64,000 nucleotides of DNA from contig OW285197.1 of assembly GCA_935421135.1 (NCBI GenBank), forward strand, positions 5,364,850 through 5,428,849, written 5' to 3'. The notes beneath the pieces are model-generated. The model saw only the letters and a program-made list of their open reading frames with translations, was not told where the DNA came from and made no database searches. Position numbers and translations under genes: made by a program. This DNA comes from Bugulina stolonifera (Eukaryota > Bryozoa > Gymnolaemata > Cheilostomatida > Bugulidae). This document shows, one piece after another, positions 25,335-38,308 of the stretch (the first letter of the stretch is position 1; the number at the start of each line of letters is the position of its first letter).

Positions 25335-27205
25335 TTTAAAAATCGTTTGATTGTTCCACAGCATACTGTTAGTATGTTTTATGATATTTTCCTCTCTTCT
25401 TGGTTTAGCACAATCATTTTTTTACTGATACATGTATGCTTATTGTTCTGGGAACATATTGTAACGCTGTTGGTGGAAAATGCCGGTTGTCCTGGTCAGT
25501 TAGAATGGTTAGAGTGACAGAGCAAGATGTGAAATCTTGAATATATTCAATTATTAGATAATTTTTACTACCACAAAACATAAAACCTGAAGTTGTCAAG
25601 CTATCAGAGAAGAGCTAAAGGTTTGTCTGATAGATCAATTTTTCTGTAACATTAATTTATTAGTGAATATATTTTTCTTGCTGTTGATACTGCAGCTGGA
25701 ATATTGATGTGCCTATTCTATATGAACCTTCAATTATTATTGGTAAGCATTTCATATCTTGTACTGCTATAATAATTGTTGCTTAGTCATTCATCAACTT
25801 ATCAAGATCAAGGCTTGTCTTCACGTGTTATTATATTATTTTCTAACCACATATTCTCGATTTGTGTTGTCTTATCTTATGCATATTGCTATTTTAGACT
25901 CCACGGTGTTGATTTGCAAGTTAAAGTGTTAACCCTGTAGAAGTTACAAACGAAATGAAAAACATTTGACACCACAATTGACTGCACTATGGCAAGGCAT
26001 CAGTCGAACTCCACGTTCTTCCATAATCTGTTTAGCTTGAGGGTTTTAGCAGACTCACCGAAACTGTTATACATACGCACGTGGTATCTTTGTTAGAGCA
26101 ATGATGCCATAAAATAAAAAAACATTCAGAGCCTAGTTGTCTAAATTATCCTGGTAGTGTTTGTGGAAAATGCTTTCTTCGTATATGGTTACTTGAAAAT
26201 ATGGCAAATGTGGTCTTACCCGTTTAGCTTTGCTCCGGGCACGACTTGCTCAACTGTTGTTTGGGCTAAAGACCATTCTTAGGTCACTGATTGTATTTCA
26301 TTTACAGCAAATTTCTGATAAGCAATAACGATCTCCTACAAACTATGATGTATTAAATGCACACAATCTACAGTACTTCACTGTACTTTCTTTCAGCAAT
26401 ATTAACGGATTTGGTATTTATCCAATTTAATTCACCCTATATGTAATTGCAGATTTGACGCTAATGGAGTCAGAGTCCGCGTTTGTTTATCATATTCGGA
26501 ATCACGAGACAGCTATGCTGAGATGTTTTAGATGTAAATGTAGAATGAACCAATTGTGACTAGAATAGAGTTGAATAATGTTGTGGGGTAGAAACTGATC
26601 ATCCGTCTCTGTACAATTAGGCTCACACTAATACGTCATATAAACTGACAAATTTGAATGTAAAAACTAATAAATCCAGGATATAGCTCTCGTGCATGAT
26701 TGGTTGAATTATTTATTCTTCAACCAATCATGTTTCACTGACAACTCACTATTTATAATCAAATTATTGAAAATTCATTCAATCATCAAGTGAACTCTAC
26801 TTGGTCTTTTCAAAATAAATAAAAGATTCAATCCATATGCCTGTACATATACATATCACTGTAAATGGGAACATACATGTATTTTTGCGCAACATTTCTG
26901 ATTTTTTTCTTTAATATAATATTAAAATCGAAGCTAGTTGGCCTGATAAGTAACCAATGAGGTTCATGTATATTACTCTGAATAACCCTCATCCAAATCC
27001 AAAACCCTATCCTACATAATGTGAGTACGAATTAAATTAAATTAAATTACCTTAATATGTTGGTGAACACACATTTCTAACTTTTTTAACCGAAGATCGA
27101 AGCTAATTGGTTTGGTACGTAGCCAATGAGACTCAAGTAAATACTCTGAATAAACTTTATCCAAATCCAAAACCCTTCCCTACATAATGTGAGTGTGAAT
27201 TAGTG
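25335..27205 (+). repeat. left copy of duplicated non-coding segment flanking the minisatellite
   Basis: A direct, diverged copy of 35800-36805. Shared landmarks include CCACAGCATACTG (25359; 35839), TTAATTCACTC/TTAATTCACCC before a TTGCAGA segment, a TCCAGGAT..TAGCTC block followed by an ATGATTGGTTGA inverted pair, and GAAGCTA.TTGGTTTGGTA ending in TAATGTGAGTGTGAATTAG. The last portion is itself duplicated inside this copy (about 26930-27050 and 27100-27205). No coding sequence is visible. Confidence 0.75.
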
Positions 27206-27458
27206 AACTAAAGTGTTAGTGCTGTAGTATATCATAGTGCAAACATGTAGCATGTACTACATTGTGTAACATAATACTACATGTACATAATTGTATATTT
27301 GTTGTAACAATGGGATATTTAATACACAGTAAATACATTTGATATACAATCTCATATTTATATTAAATCATTTCACAAAATTACTTGTCATGACATCATA
27401 CTTAATTTGACTTGTACATTAATGTTCCACACAATGTTAGTTTACTCCCCTAACAGTG

Positions 27459-30400
27459 TATACAGAGTAATAACAGTCTATACATACAATCGTATACAGA
27501 GTAATAACAGTCTATACATACAATCATATACAGAGTAATAACAGTCTATACATACAATCATATACATAGTAATAACAGTCTATACATACAATCATATACA
27601 TAGTAATAACAGTCTATACATACAATCATATACAGAGTAATAACAGTCTATACATACAATCATATACATAGTAATAACAGTCTATACATACAATCATACA
27701 CAGAGTAATAACAGTCTATACATACAATCATATACAGAGTAATAACAGTCTATACATACAATCATATACAGAGTAATAACAGTCTATACATACAATCATA
27801 TACATAGTAATAACAGTCTATACATACAATCATATACATAGTAATAACAGTCTATACATACAATCATATACATAGTAATAACAGTCTATACATACAATCA
27901 TATACAGAGTAATAACAGTCTATACATACAATCATATACATAGTAATAACAGTCTATACATACAATCATATACAGAGTAATAACAGTCTATACATACAAT
28001 CATATACAGAGTAATAACAGTCTATACATACAATCATATACATAGTAATAACAGTCTATACATACAATCATATACAGAGTAATAACAGTCTATACATACA
28101 ATCATATACATAGTAATAACAGTCTATACATACAATCATATACAGAGTAATAACAGTCTATACATACAATCATATACATAGTAATAACAGTCTATACATA
28201 CAATCATATACATAGTAATAACAGTCTATACATACAATCATATACATAGTAATAACAGTCTATACATACAATCATATACATAGTAATAACAGTCTATACA
28301 TACAATCATATACAGAGTAATAACAGTCTATACATACAATCATATACATAGTAATAACAGTCTATACATACAATCATATACAGAGTAATAACAGTCTATA
28401 CATACAATCATATACATAGTAATAACAGTCTATACATACAATCATATACATAGTAATAACAGTCTATACATACAATCATATACATAGTAATAACAGTCTA
28501 TACATACAATCATATACATAGTAATAACAGTCTATACATACAATCATATACAGAGTAATAACAGTCTATACATACAATCATATACAGAGTAATAACAGTC
28601 TATACATACAATCATATACATAGTAATAACAGTCTATACATACAATCATATACAGAGTAATAACAGTCTATACATAGTACAATCATATACATAGTAATAA
28701 CAGTCTATACATACAATCATATACAGAGTAATAACAGTCTATACATACAATCATATACATAGTAATAACAGTCTATACATACAATCATACACAGAGTAAT
28801 AACAGTCTATACATACAATCATATACAGAGTAATAACAGTCTATACATACAATCATATACATAGTAATAACAGTCTATACATACAATCATATACATAGTA
28901 ATAACAGTCTATACATACAATCATATACAGAGTAATAACAGTCTATACATACAATCATATACATAGTAATAACAGTCTATACATACAATCATATACATAG
29001 TAATAACAGTCTATACATACAATCATATACAGAGTAATAACAGTCTATACATACAATCATATACATAGTAATAACAGTCTATACATACAATCATATACAT
29101 AGTAATAACAGTCTATACATACAATCATATACATAGTAATAACAGTCTATACATACAATCATATACATAGTAATAACAGTCTATACATACAATCATATAC
29201 AGAGTAATAACAGTCTATACATACAATCATATACATAGTAATAACAGTCTATACATACAATCATATACAGAGTAATAACAGTCTATACATACAATCATAT
29301 ACATAGTAATAACAGTCTATACATACAATCATATACATAGTAATAACAGTCTATACATACAATCATATACATAGTAATAACAGTCTATACATACAATCAT
29401 ATACATAGTAATAACAGTCTATACATACAATCATATACAGAGTAATAACAGTCTATACATACAATCATATACATAGTAATAACAGTCTATACATACAATC
29501 ATATACATAGTAATAACAGTCTATACATACAATCATATACATAGTAATAACAGTCTATACATACAATCATATACAGAGTAATAACAGTCTATACATACAA
29601 TCATATACAGAGTAATAACAGTCTATACATACAATCATATACATAGTAATAACAGTCTATACATACAATCATATACATAGTAATAACAGTCTATACATAC
29701 AATCATATACATAGTAATAACAGTCTATACATACAATCATATACATAGTAATAACAGTCTATACATACAATCATATACATAGTAATAACAGTCTATACAT
29801 ACAATCATATACAGAGTAATAACAGTCTATACATACAATCATATACATAGTAATAACAGTCTATACATACAATCATATACATAGTAATAACAGTCTATAC
29901 ATACAATCATATACATAGTAATAACAGTCTATACATACAATCATATACATAGTAATAACAGTCTATACATACAATCATATACAGAGTAATAACAGTCTAT
30001 ACATACAATCATATACATAGTAATAACAGTCTATACATACAATCATATACAGAGTAATAACAGTCTATACATACAATCATATACAGAGTAATAACAGTCT
30101 ATACATACAATCATATACAGAGTAATAACAGTCTATACATACAATCATATACATAGTAATAACAGTCTATACATACAATCATATACATAGTAATAACAGT
30201 CTATACATACAATCATATACAGAGTAATAACAGTCTATACATACAATCATATACATAGTAATAACAGTCTATACATACAATCATATACAGAGTAATAACA
30301 GTCTATACATACAATCATATACATAGTAATAACAGTCTATACATACAATCATATACATAGTAATAACAGTCTATACATACAATCATATACATAGTAATAA

Positions 30401-32623
30401 CAGTCTATACATACAATCATATACATAGTAATAACAGTCTATACATACAATCATATACAGAGTAATAACAGTCTATACATACAATCATATACATAGTAAT
30501 AACAGTCTATACATACAATCATATACAGAGTAATAACAGTCTATACATACAATCATATACATAGTAATAACAGTCTATACATACAATCATATACATAGTA
30601 ATAACAGTCTATACATACAATCATATACATAGTAATAACAGTCTATACATACAATCATATACATAGTAATAACAGTCTATACATACAATCATATACAGAG
30701 TAATAACAGTCTATACATACAATCATATACATAGTAATAACAGTCTATACATACAATCATATACATAGTAATAACAGTCTATACATACAATCATATACAT
30801 AGTAATAACAGTCTATACATACAATCATATACATAGTAATAACAGTCTATACATACAATCATATACAGAGTAATAACAGTCTATACATACAATCATATAC
30901 ATAGTAATAACAGTCTATACATACAATCATATACAGAGTAATAACAGTCTATACATACAATCATATACATAGTAATAACAGTCTATACATACAATCATAT
31001 ACATAGTAATAACAGTCTATACATACAATCATATACATAGTAATAACAGTCTATACATACAATCATATACATAGTAATAACAGTCTATACATACAATCAT
31101 ATACATAGTAATAACAGTCTATACATACAATCATATACAGAGTAATAACAGTCTATACATACAATCATATACAGAGTAATAACAGTCTATACATACAATC
31201 ATATACATAGTAATAACAGTCTATACATACATTCATATACATAGTAATAACAGTCTATACGTACAATCATATACAGAGTAATAACAGTCTATACATACAA
31301 TCATATACAGAGTAATAACAGTCTATACATACAATCATATACAGAGTAATAACAGTCTATACATACAATCATATACAGAGTAATAACAGTCTATACATAC
31401 AATCATACACAGAGTAATAACAGTCTATACATACAATCATATACAGAGTAATAACAGTCTATACATACAATCATATACATAGTAATAACAGTCTATACAT
31501 ACAATCATACACAGAGTAATAACAGTCTATACATACAATCATATACATAGTAATAACAGTCTATACATACAATCATATACATAGTAATAACAGTCTATAC
31601 ATACATTCATATACATAGTAATAACAGTCTATACATACAATCATACACAGAGTAATAACAGTCTATACATACAATCATATACATAGTAATAACAGTCTAT
31701 ACATACAATCATATACAGAGTAATAACAGTCTATACATACAATCATATACATAGTAATAACAGTCTATACATACAATCATATACATAGTAATAACAGTCT
31801 ATACATACAATCATATACATAGTAATAACAGTCTATACATACAATCATATACATAGTAATAACAGTCTATACATACATTCATATACATAGTAATAACAGT
31901 CTATACATACAATCATATACAGAGTAATAACAGTCTATACATACAATCATATACAGAGTAATAACAGTCTATACATACAATCATACACAGAGTAATAACA
32001 GTCTATACATACAATCATATACAGAGTAATAACAGTCTATACATACAATCATATACATAGTAATAACAGTCTATACATACAATCATATACATAGTAATAA
32101 CAGTCTATACATACAATCATATACAGAGTAATAACAGTCTATACATACAATCATATACATAGTAATAACAGTCTATACATACAATCATATACAGAGTAAT
32201 AACAGTCTATACATACAATCATATACATAGTAATAACAGTCTATACATACAATCATATACAGAGTAATAACAGTCTATACATACAATCATATACATAGTA
32301 ATAACAGTCTATACATACAATCATATACAGAGTAATAACAGTCTATACATACAATCATATACAGAGTAATAACAGTCTATACATACAATCATATACAGAG
32401 TAATAACAGTCTATACATACAATCATATACATAGTAATAACAGTCTATACATACAATCATATACAGAGTAATAACAGTCTATACATACAATCATATACAG
32501 AGTAATAACAGTCTATACATACAATCATATACATAGTAATAACAGTCTATACATACAATCATATACAGAGTAATAACAGTCTATACATACAATCATATAC
32601 AGAGTAATAACAGTCTATACATA
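27459..32623. repeat. 34-bp minisatellite array, left part
   Basis: About 152 head-to-tail units of 34 bp with the core AGTAATAACAGTCTATACAT followed by ACAATCATATACAK. Almost all variation is one G/T position just before AGTAATA; minor variants are ACAC for ATAC and ATTC for AATC. The first unit carries CGTATA, as does the last unit of the right part (35760). All frames are interrupted. Confidence 0.98.
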
Positions 32624-32972
32624 CAGTGATGTCAGAAAGTTTGGAAACGCCTACTTTATTTTAGCAACTTCTTAGTTAACATCTTGTTTTTCATTTTTGC
32701 ATCATTCCTACCCCAACAAATTATATATCAGTGGATTCAGAAAAGTGTGTAGAATATTTTTAAGCTATAATTGTCTTTATTAGCAGTAGCAGTCAAGATT
32801 TACAGCATATTTTTGTGTAGGCTGTCACCATTCACATCTTATTATGATCACAGCGAGTTTCACAAAAATAGTAGTGCTTAGAGGTGATGTCAGAACAATT
32901 ACAAATTGGTGAATTTTTTAATGATAATGGTGAACAATGACAGTTCAATAGTGATTGAACTGCAGTAAATTG

Positions 32973-33257
32973 TCAGTGCTTAGTGGGGTATCCTTTACTT
33001 TTAATAACCAGTCGGCAGTAGTGTAGCATGCGTTTTACACGTTTGCTGAGCTCCTTGAGGCAGATGGTGTGGTGCCATGCTCCAATTGTTTTCTCTATAA
33101 ACTGTCTCTTATCCATTGGTTGTTCTTTTCTGACTAGGTTTCCCATGTGTTGCCACAGATTTTCTATGTGGTTAAGGTCAGGGCTTTGTGCCGACCATGG
33201 TATGGTTCGAACGTCTTTAGCCGTCACCCATTCCTTCACAATCGGTGGCATGGTCAT
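32973..33257 (-). pseudogene. Tc1-like transposase, C-terminal fragment in left arm
   Basis: The minus strand encodes the end of a Tc1-type DDE transposase, including IPWSAQSPDLNHIENLW, the conserved block around the third catalytic residue, here with Glu intact. The fragment covers about the last 94 residues. The HTH domain and first catalytic Asp are missing. It faces the left terminus. Confidence 0.88.
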
Positions 33258-33272
33258 CTTGGAAGTATGAAT

Positions 33273-33631
33273 TTTAGAGCAGAAAATGCTGCCAAGCTCT
33301 GCAACTCTTTTTCCTGATAATCAAACTTGGTACTTCCAAGATGACAATGCACCATGCCAAGATTGTAAAGGAATGGATAACCGCTAAAGACGTGCGAACC
33401 ATACCATGGTCGGCACAAAGCCCCGACCTTAACCACATAGCAAATCTGTGGCAACACATGGGAAACCAAGTCAGAAAACAGCAACCAATGAATAAAAGAC
33501 AGTTAGTAGAGAAAATAATTGGAGCATGGCACCACATCATCAGCCAGGAGGAGCTCAGCAAACGTGCAAAAAGTATGCCACACTGCTGCCAACTGGTTAT
33601 TGAGAGTAAAAGATACCTTATTAGATACTGA
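33273..33631 (+). pseudogene. Tc1-like transposase, C-terminal fragment in right arm
   Basis: The plus strand from about 33273 reads toward WYFQDDNAPC, the second-Asp motif of Tc1 transposases, then shifts frame near 33355 and continues to 33631 with the SPDLNH block. The catalytic Glu of the ENLW motif is Ala (IANLW). It is therefore frameshifted and catalytically dead. This arm extends further upstream in the transposase than the left arm, so the spacer belongs to this copy. Confidence 0.88.
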
Positions 33632-33985
33632 CAACATACTGCAGTTTAATTTACTATTAAACTGTCATTGTTTACCATTGTCATTAAAAAACTCAACAAT
33701 TTGTAATTTTTGTGGCATCACGTCCTGTAAGTACTACTGTCTTTGTGCAACTCGTTGTGATTAATGATATGATGTAAATGGTGATAGCCTATACAAAAAA
33801 ATTCTGTAAAGCTTAGCTGCTACTGCTAATGAAGACAATTATAGCTTAAAAATATTCTACACACTTTTCTGAATCCACTGATATATAATTTGTTGGGGTA
33901 GGAATGATGCAAAAGTGAAAAATAATGCCAACTTAGAAATTACTAAAATAAAGTAGGCGTTTCCAAACTTTCTGACACCACTGTA

Positions 33986-35767
33986 CAATCATATACATAG
34001 TAATAACAGTCTATACATACAATCATACACAGAGTAATAACAGTCTATACATACAATCATATACATAGTAATAACAGTCTATACATACAATCATATACAT
34101 AGTAATAACAGTCTATACATACATTCATATACATAGTAATAACAGTCTATACATACAATCATACACAGAGTAATAACAGTCTATACATACAATCATATAC
34201 ATAGTAATAACAGTCTATACATACAATCATATACAGAGTAATAACAGTCTATACATACAATCATATACATAGTAATAACAGTCTATACATACAATCATAT
34301 ACATAGTAATAACAGTCTATACATACAATCATATACATAGTAATAACAGTCTATACATACAATCATATACATAGTAATAACAGTCTATACATACATTCAT
34401 ATACATAGTAATAACAGTCTATACATACAATCATATACAGAGTAATAACAGTCTATACATACAATCATATACAGAGTAATAACAGTCTATACATACAATC
34501 ATACACAGAGTAATAACAGTCTATACATACAATCATATACAGAGTAATAACAGTCTATACATACAATCATATACATAGTAATAACAGTCTATACATACAA
34601 TCATATACATAGTAATAACAGTCTATACATACAATCATATACAGAGTAATAACAGTCTATACATACAATCATATACATAGTAATAACAGTCTATACATAC
34701 AATCATATACAGAGTAATAACAGTCTATACATACAATCATATACAGAGTAATAACAGTCTATACATACAATCATATACATAGTAATAACAGTCTATACAT
34801 ACAATCATATACATAGTAATAACAGTCTATACATACAATCATATACATAGTAATAACAGTCTATACATACATTCATATACATAGTAATAACAGTCTATAC
34901 ATACAATCATATACAGAGTAATAACAGTCTATACATACAATCATATACAGAGTAATAACAGTCTATACATACAATCATACACAGAGTAATAACAGTCTAT
35001 ACATACAATCATATACAGAGTAATAACAGTCTATACATACAATCATATACATAGTAATAACAGTCTATACATACAATCATATACATAGTAATAACAGTCT
35101 ATACATACAATCATATACAGAGTAATAACAGTCTATACATACAATCATATACATAGTAATAACAGTCTATACATACAATCATATACAGAGTAATAACAGT
35201 CTATACATACAATCATATACATAGTAATAACAGTCTATACATACAATCATATACAGAGTAATAACAGTCTATACATACAATCATATACATAGTAATAACA
35301 GTCTATACATACAATCATATACAGAGTAATAACAGTCTATACATACAATCATATACAGAGTAATAACAGTCTATACATACAATCATATACAGAGTAATAA
35401 CAGTCTATACATACAATCATATACATAGTAATAACAGTCTATACATACAATCATATACAGAGTAATAACAGTCTATACATACAATCATATACAGAGTAAT
35501 AACAGTCTATACATACAATCATATACATAGTAATAACAGTCTATACATACAATCATATACAGAGTAATAACAGTCTATACATACAATCATATACATAGTA
35601 ATAACAGTCTATACATACAATCATATACAGAGTAATAACAGTCTATACATACAATCATATACATAGTAATAACAGTCTATACATACAATCATATACAGAG
35701 TAATAACAGTCTATACATACAATCATATACATAGTAATAACAGTCTATACATACAATCGTATACAAT
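33986..35767. repeat. 34-bp minisatellite array, right part
   Basis: About 52 further units of the same 34-bp repeat. The order of unit variants just after the transposon reproduces the order at 31479-32200 for at least 22 units, then a 24-unit block similar to 31750-32580 recurs at about 34800-35560. The array ends at a CGTATA unit near 35760. Confidence 0.98.
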
Positions 35768-35799
35768 CAGCCAGTCGGTCTATTGAAGTTGTTCTATCT

Positions 35800-36805
35800 A
35801 ACAATAATATCAAATTTGAAATATTGCTTGATAGTCCCACAGCATACTGTGAGTATATTTGATGAAAGGCATAATGCTGAACCCTACTCTTTCGGTTCTT
35901 TTTTGACGTGCAGTTTCGCTTCTACCTGCTATTGCTATGGTTGTTGTTTTGAAAAACATAGTTGCATTTTAGAAATTATGACGCTACAAAGTAGCGGAAA
36001 TTGAGAGCCTTGCTGTGTAAATCATTTGATTACTTGAAAATATAGTTTCTTACTCATCAAGCTTAACTCTGGGCATGTGTTGTTCTTATTTTATTTAGGC
36101 CAAATAGACTGCCCTTACAATCACTCATTGTGTTTCACCTACAACATGCCTTCTGATAGACAATTATGCTATCGTGTAAATTTTGATGCATTACATGCAC
36201 ACATTCGACCACACCTCACTCTACTTTTCTTTAATCTTTAAAAATTTAAATATTCTTTTAGTTTAATTCACTCTAGTTGCAGAACTTTGAGCTGATGTTA
36301 ATGGAGTCAAAATGTTTCTAAAATTTTCTGTATCATGAGAGAGCTATGCTGAAATGTTAAGTGGTAGAATGACTTAACTTATCATAGAAAAGAAAATTGG
36401 ATTAATTTTTGGAGAGAGAAACTGATCACTCGTCTCGGTACAATTAAGTTTCCACCATTAGACGGATTAATTTCAGTGCAGACACTAACAAATCCAGGAT
36501 GTAGCTCACACGTATGATTGGTTGAGTTATTGTATTCTTCAACCAATCATGTTTCAGTGACAACTCACTGTTTAATTAAATTATTGGAAACTGATTCAAT
36601 TATCAAGTGATTTTTTTGCCTTCACAAAATAAATCAATGAATTGAGTTAATAATTGTATACAATGTAGGTGACCTTTTTAAACTGAAGACCGAAGCTAGT
36701 TGGTTTGGTAAGTAGCCAATAAGATTCAAGTATCATACTCTGAATAACTTCATCCAAATTCAAGACCCTTCCCTGCATAATGTGAGTGTGAATTAGTGAA
36801 CTGAA
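35800..36805 (+). repeat. right copy of duplicated non-coding segment
   Basis: Same direction and same order of landmarks as 25335-27205, but shorter because insertions present in the left copy are absent. Ends with TAATGTGAGTGTGAATTAG. No coding sequence. Confidence 0.75.
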
Positions 36806-37715
36806 ATTTGTAAAATGCTAAATTTACTGCTAGTTATACGATTGGTTATGATGTTATTTTAGAGCATCATACATTTACATATTATATACGTGTACGTGTA
36901 CATGTATGTATGATTCTAATAAGTTACAGGACGGTATGTACAAATACACGTGCATGTGTATGTACAGTGATACTGTTTCACACTCTCTGGAGCATAATTT
37001 TGTCGCTAGCAATAATATACTATTAGTGTAGTACTCAAATGTGTATAAGAGACAAACCCCTTCTGCCAGGTCTAATTTACTCAGTGAAGTTCCTGCATTG
37101 TAATTAACACAAGTACATATAGCTACAATTGTCAAATACATGTATGCATAACGTATGTTATCATATTGTGCAAATATTGTATAATCTGGTTTCCCTGGTT
37201 GTCAAGATGAGACTTTGCATCATTTTGGCCCTCTCCATGTGTGACTTTGATAGCAGAGGTCTATTTATTTGAACTGAAATACTTTTCAGTTGCCAAAATG
37301 ACTAGACGTCACAAACCTGTGGGTTTGGAAAAGACGACTACTAGTATTATAGCAGTCAGAGTGAACTGACAGTTCTATGTGTACTACATACATCTACTGG
37401 ATGCATGCGGTGATGGAGTAATTGTATTGAGTGCTATTTACATGTACATGTATTTGCATCATGGAGCTTCAATGTTAATTTTAACTAAACTAAATGATAA
37501 ATTTTCTCCAAATCCAAATGTTATATAAATTTACGAAGGTTGAAGTTTTTGTATTTTATAGTTATAAAAGAGCAGGTAGTCGATTAAACTACTTGATAAA
37601 TCAATATCAAGTTCTGCCGATCACACTTTTTTATTGGAGCAGTTTACTAAAATTTATTGATTGAAAGCTGTTTCTATCACCATGAACATGATTTGGGTTC
37701 AAGTAAAAAAGTGCT
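36806..37715. other. intergenic upstream of VWA-B
   Basis: AT-rich, with ACATGT/ACGTGTAC runs near 36890-36965 and 37440. No gene recognised. Confidence 0.5.
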
Positions 37716-37717
37716 CC

Positions 37718-38044
37718 GTAGTGTGTTATACCCCTTGTCTATTGGTTAATTTCATCAGGTTAACCAGCCAATAATAGAGTGTGATTGCCCGAACTTAACA
37801 TGATTGTAGGTAGATACACTGTATGTACGTAAACGTAAATGACAATTGTTCCAATGGGCCAGCTAACAAAATAATATCATTGAACAGAATGAACAGGCTT
37901 GTTATTAATTGCTCACAAATTGAGATTCAATTTGGACTATGTTCAAGTAGTTTGGTATATAAAGCCACTCGTTTTTGTAGATCAGCATTCTTTCTTTCGA
38001 GGCGGAAAGATTTGCAAATAGCACTTCACTTGGCTTTTAATAAG
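37718..38044 (+). promoter_or_regulatory. promoter and 5' UTR exon of VWA-B
   Basis: TATATAAA at 37956-37963. The probable start is about 37985 (AGATCAGCATTC), and the non-coding exon ends at 38044 (ATAAG, then GTAGGA). A 21-nt run at 37898-37918 is identical to 50203-50223 upstream of VWA-C, and similarity continues through the TATA box and into the exon. CCAAT motifs lie at 37740 (as ATTGG) and about 37771. Confidence 0.7.
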
Positions 38045-38308
38045 GTAGGAAGCTCAGCAACTCACTTAAATTTTTAACATAATACAAATAACGTTGCATA
38101 CTACTGCGAGAAATTTCATGGGATCAAGTTATATTGATAATTGAATCACTTTAGCATGGCTCTCAGTTGAGCAGTTCTTTAATTTAGCAATTTTAAACTA
38201 TGGTAATACATGTAACTACTCGTTGGTTATGGTTATTTCATGACGCTATTTTCAATTATGATAGCACAATTGCTGCACATCTGCAGGGCAGAGTTATAGT
38301 TTATCAGA

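Larger units (their letters stand above)
32624..33983. mobile_element. palindromic (foldback) Tc1/mariner derivative inserted in the minisatellite
   Basis: Starts CAGTGATGTCAGAAAG and ends with the near-perfect reverse complement CTTTCTGACACCACTG, flanked by TA at 32622-32623 and 33984-33985, as expected for Tc1/mariner target duplication. The inverted similarity continues through the whole arms (32624 to about 33266 and about 33333-33983), leaving a 60-70 bp spacer. Both arms carry the 3' end of a transposase gene pointing outward. The 5' end and N-terminal DNA-binding part are absent. It needs a transposase in trans. Confidence 0.92.

Noticed and set aside
27459..35767. CRISPR-like array
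   Set aside because: Units are contiguous 34-bp repeats with no unique spacers, in a eukaryotic setting. It is a minisatellite.
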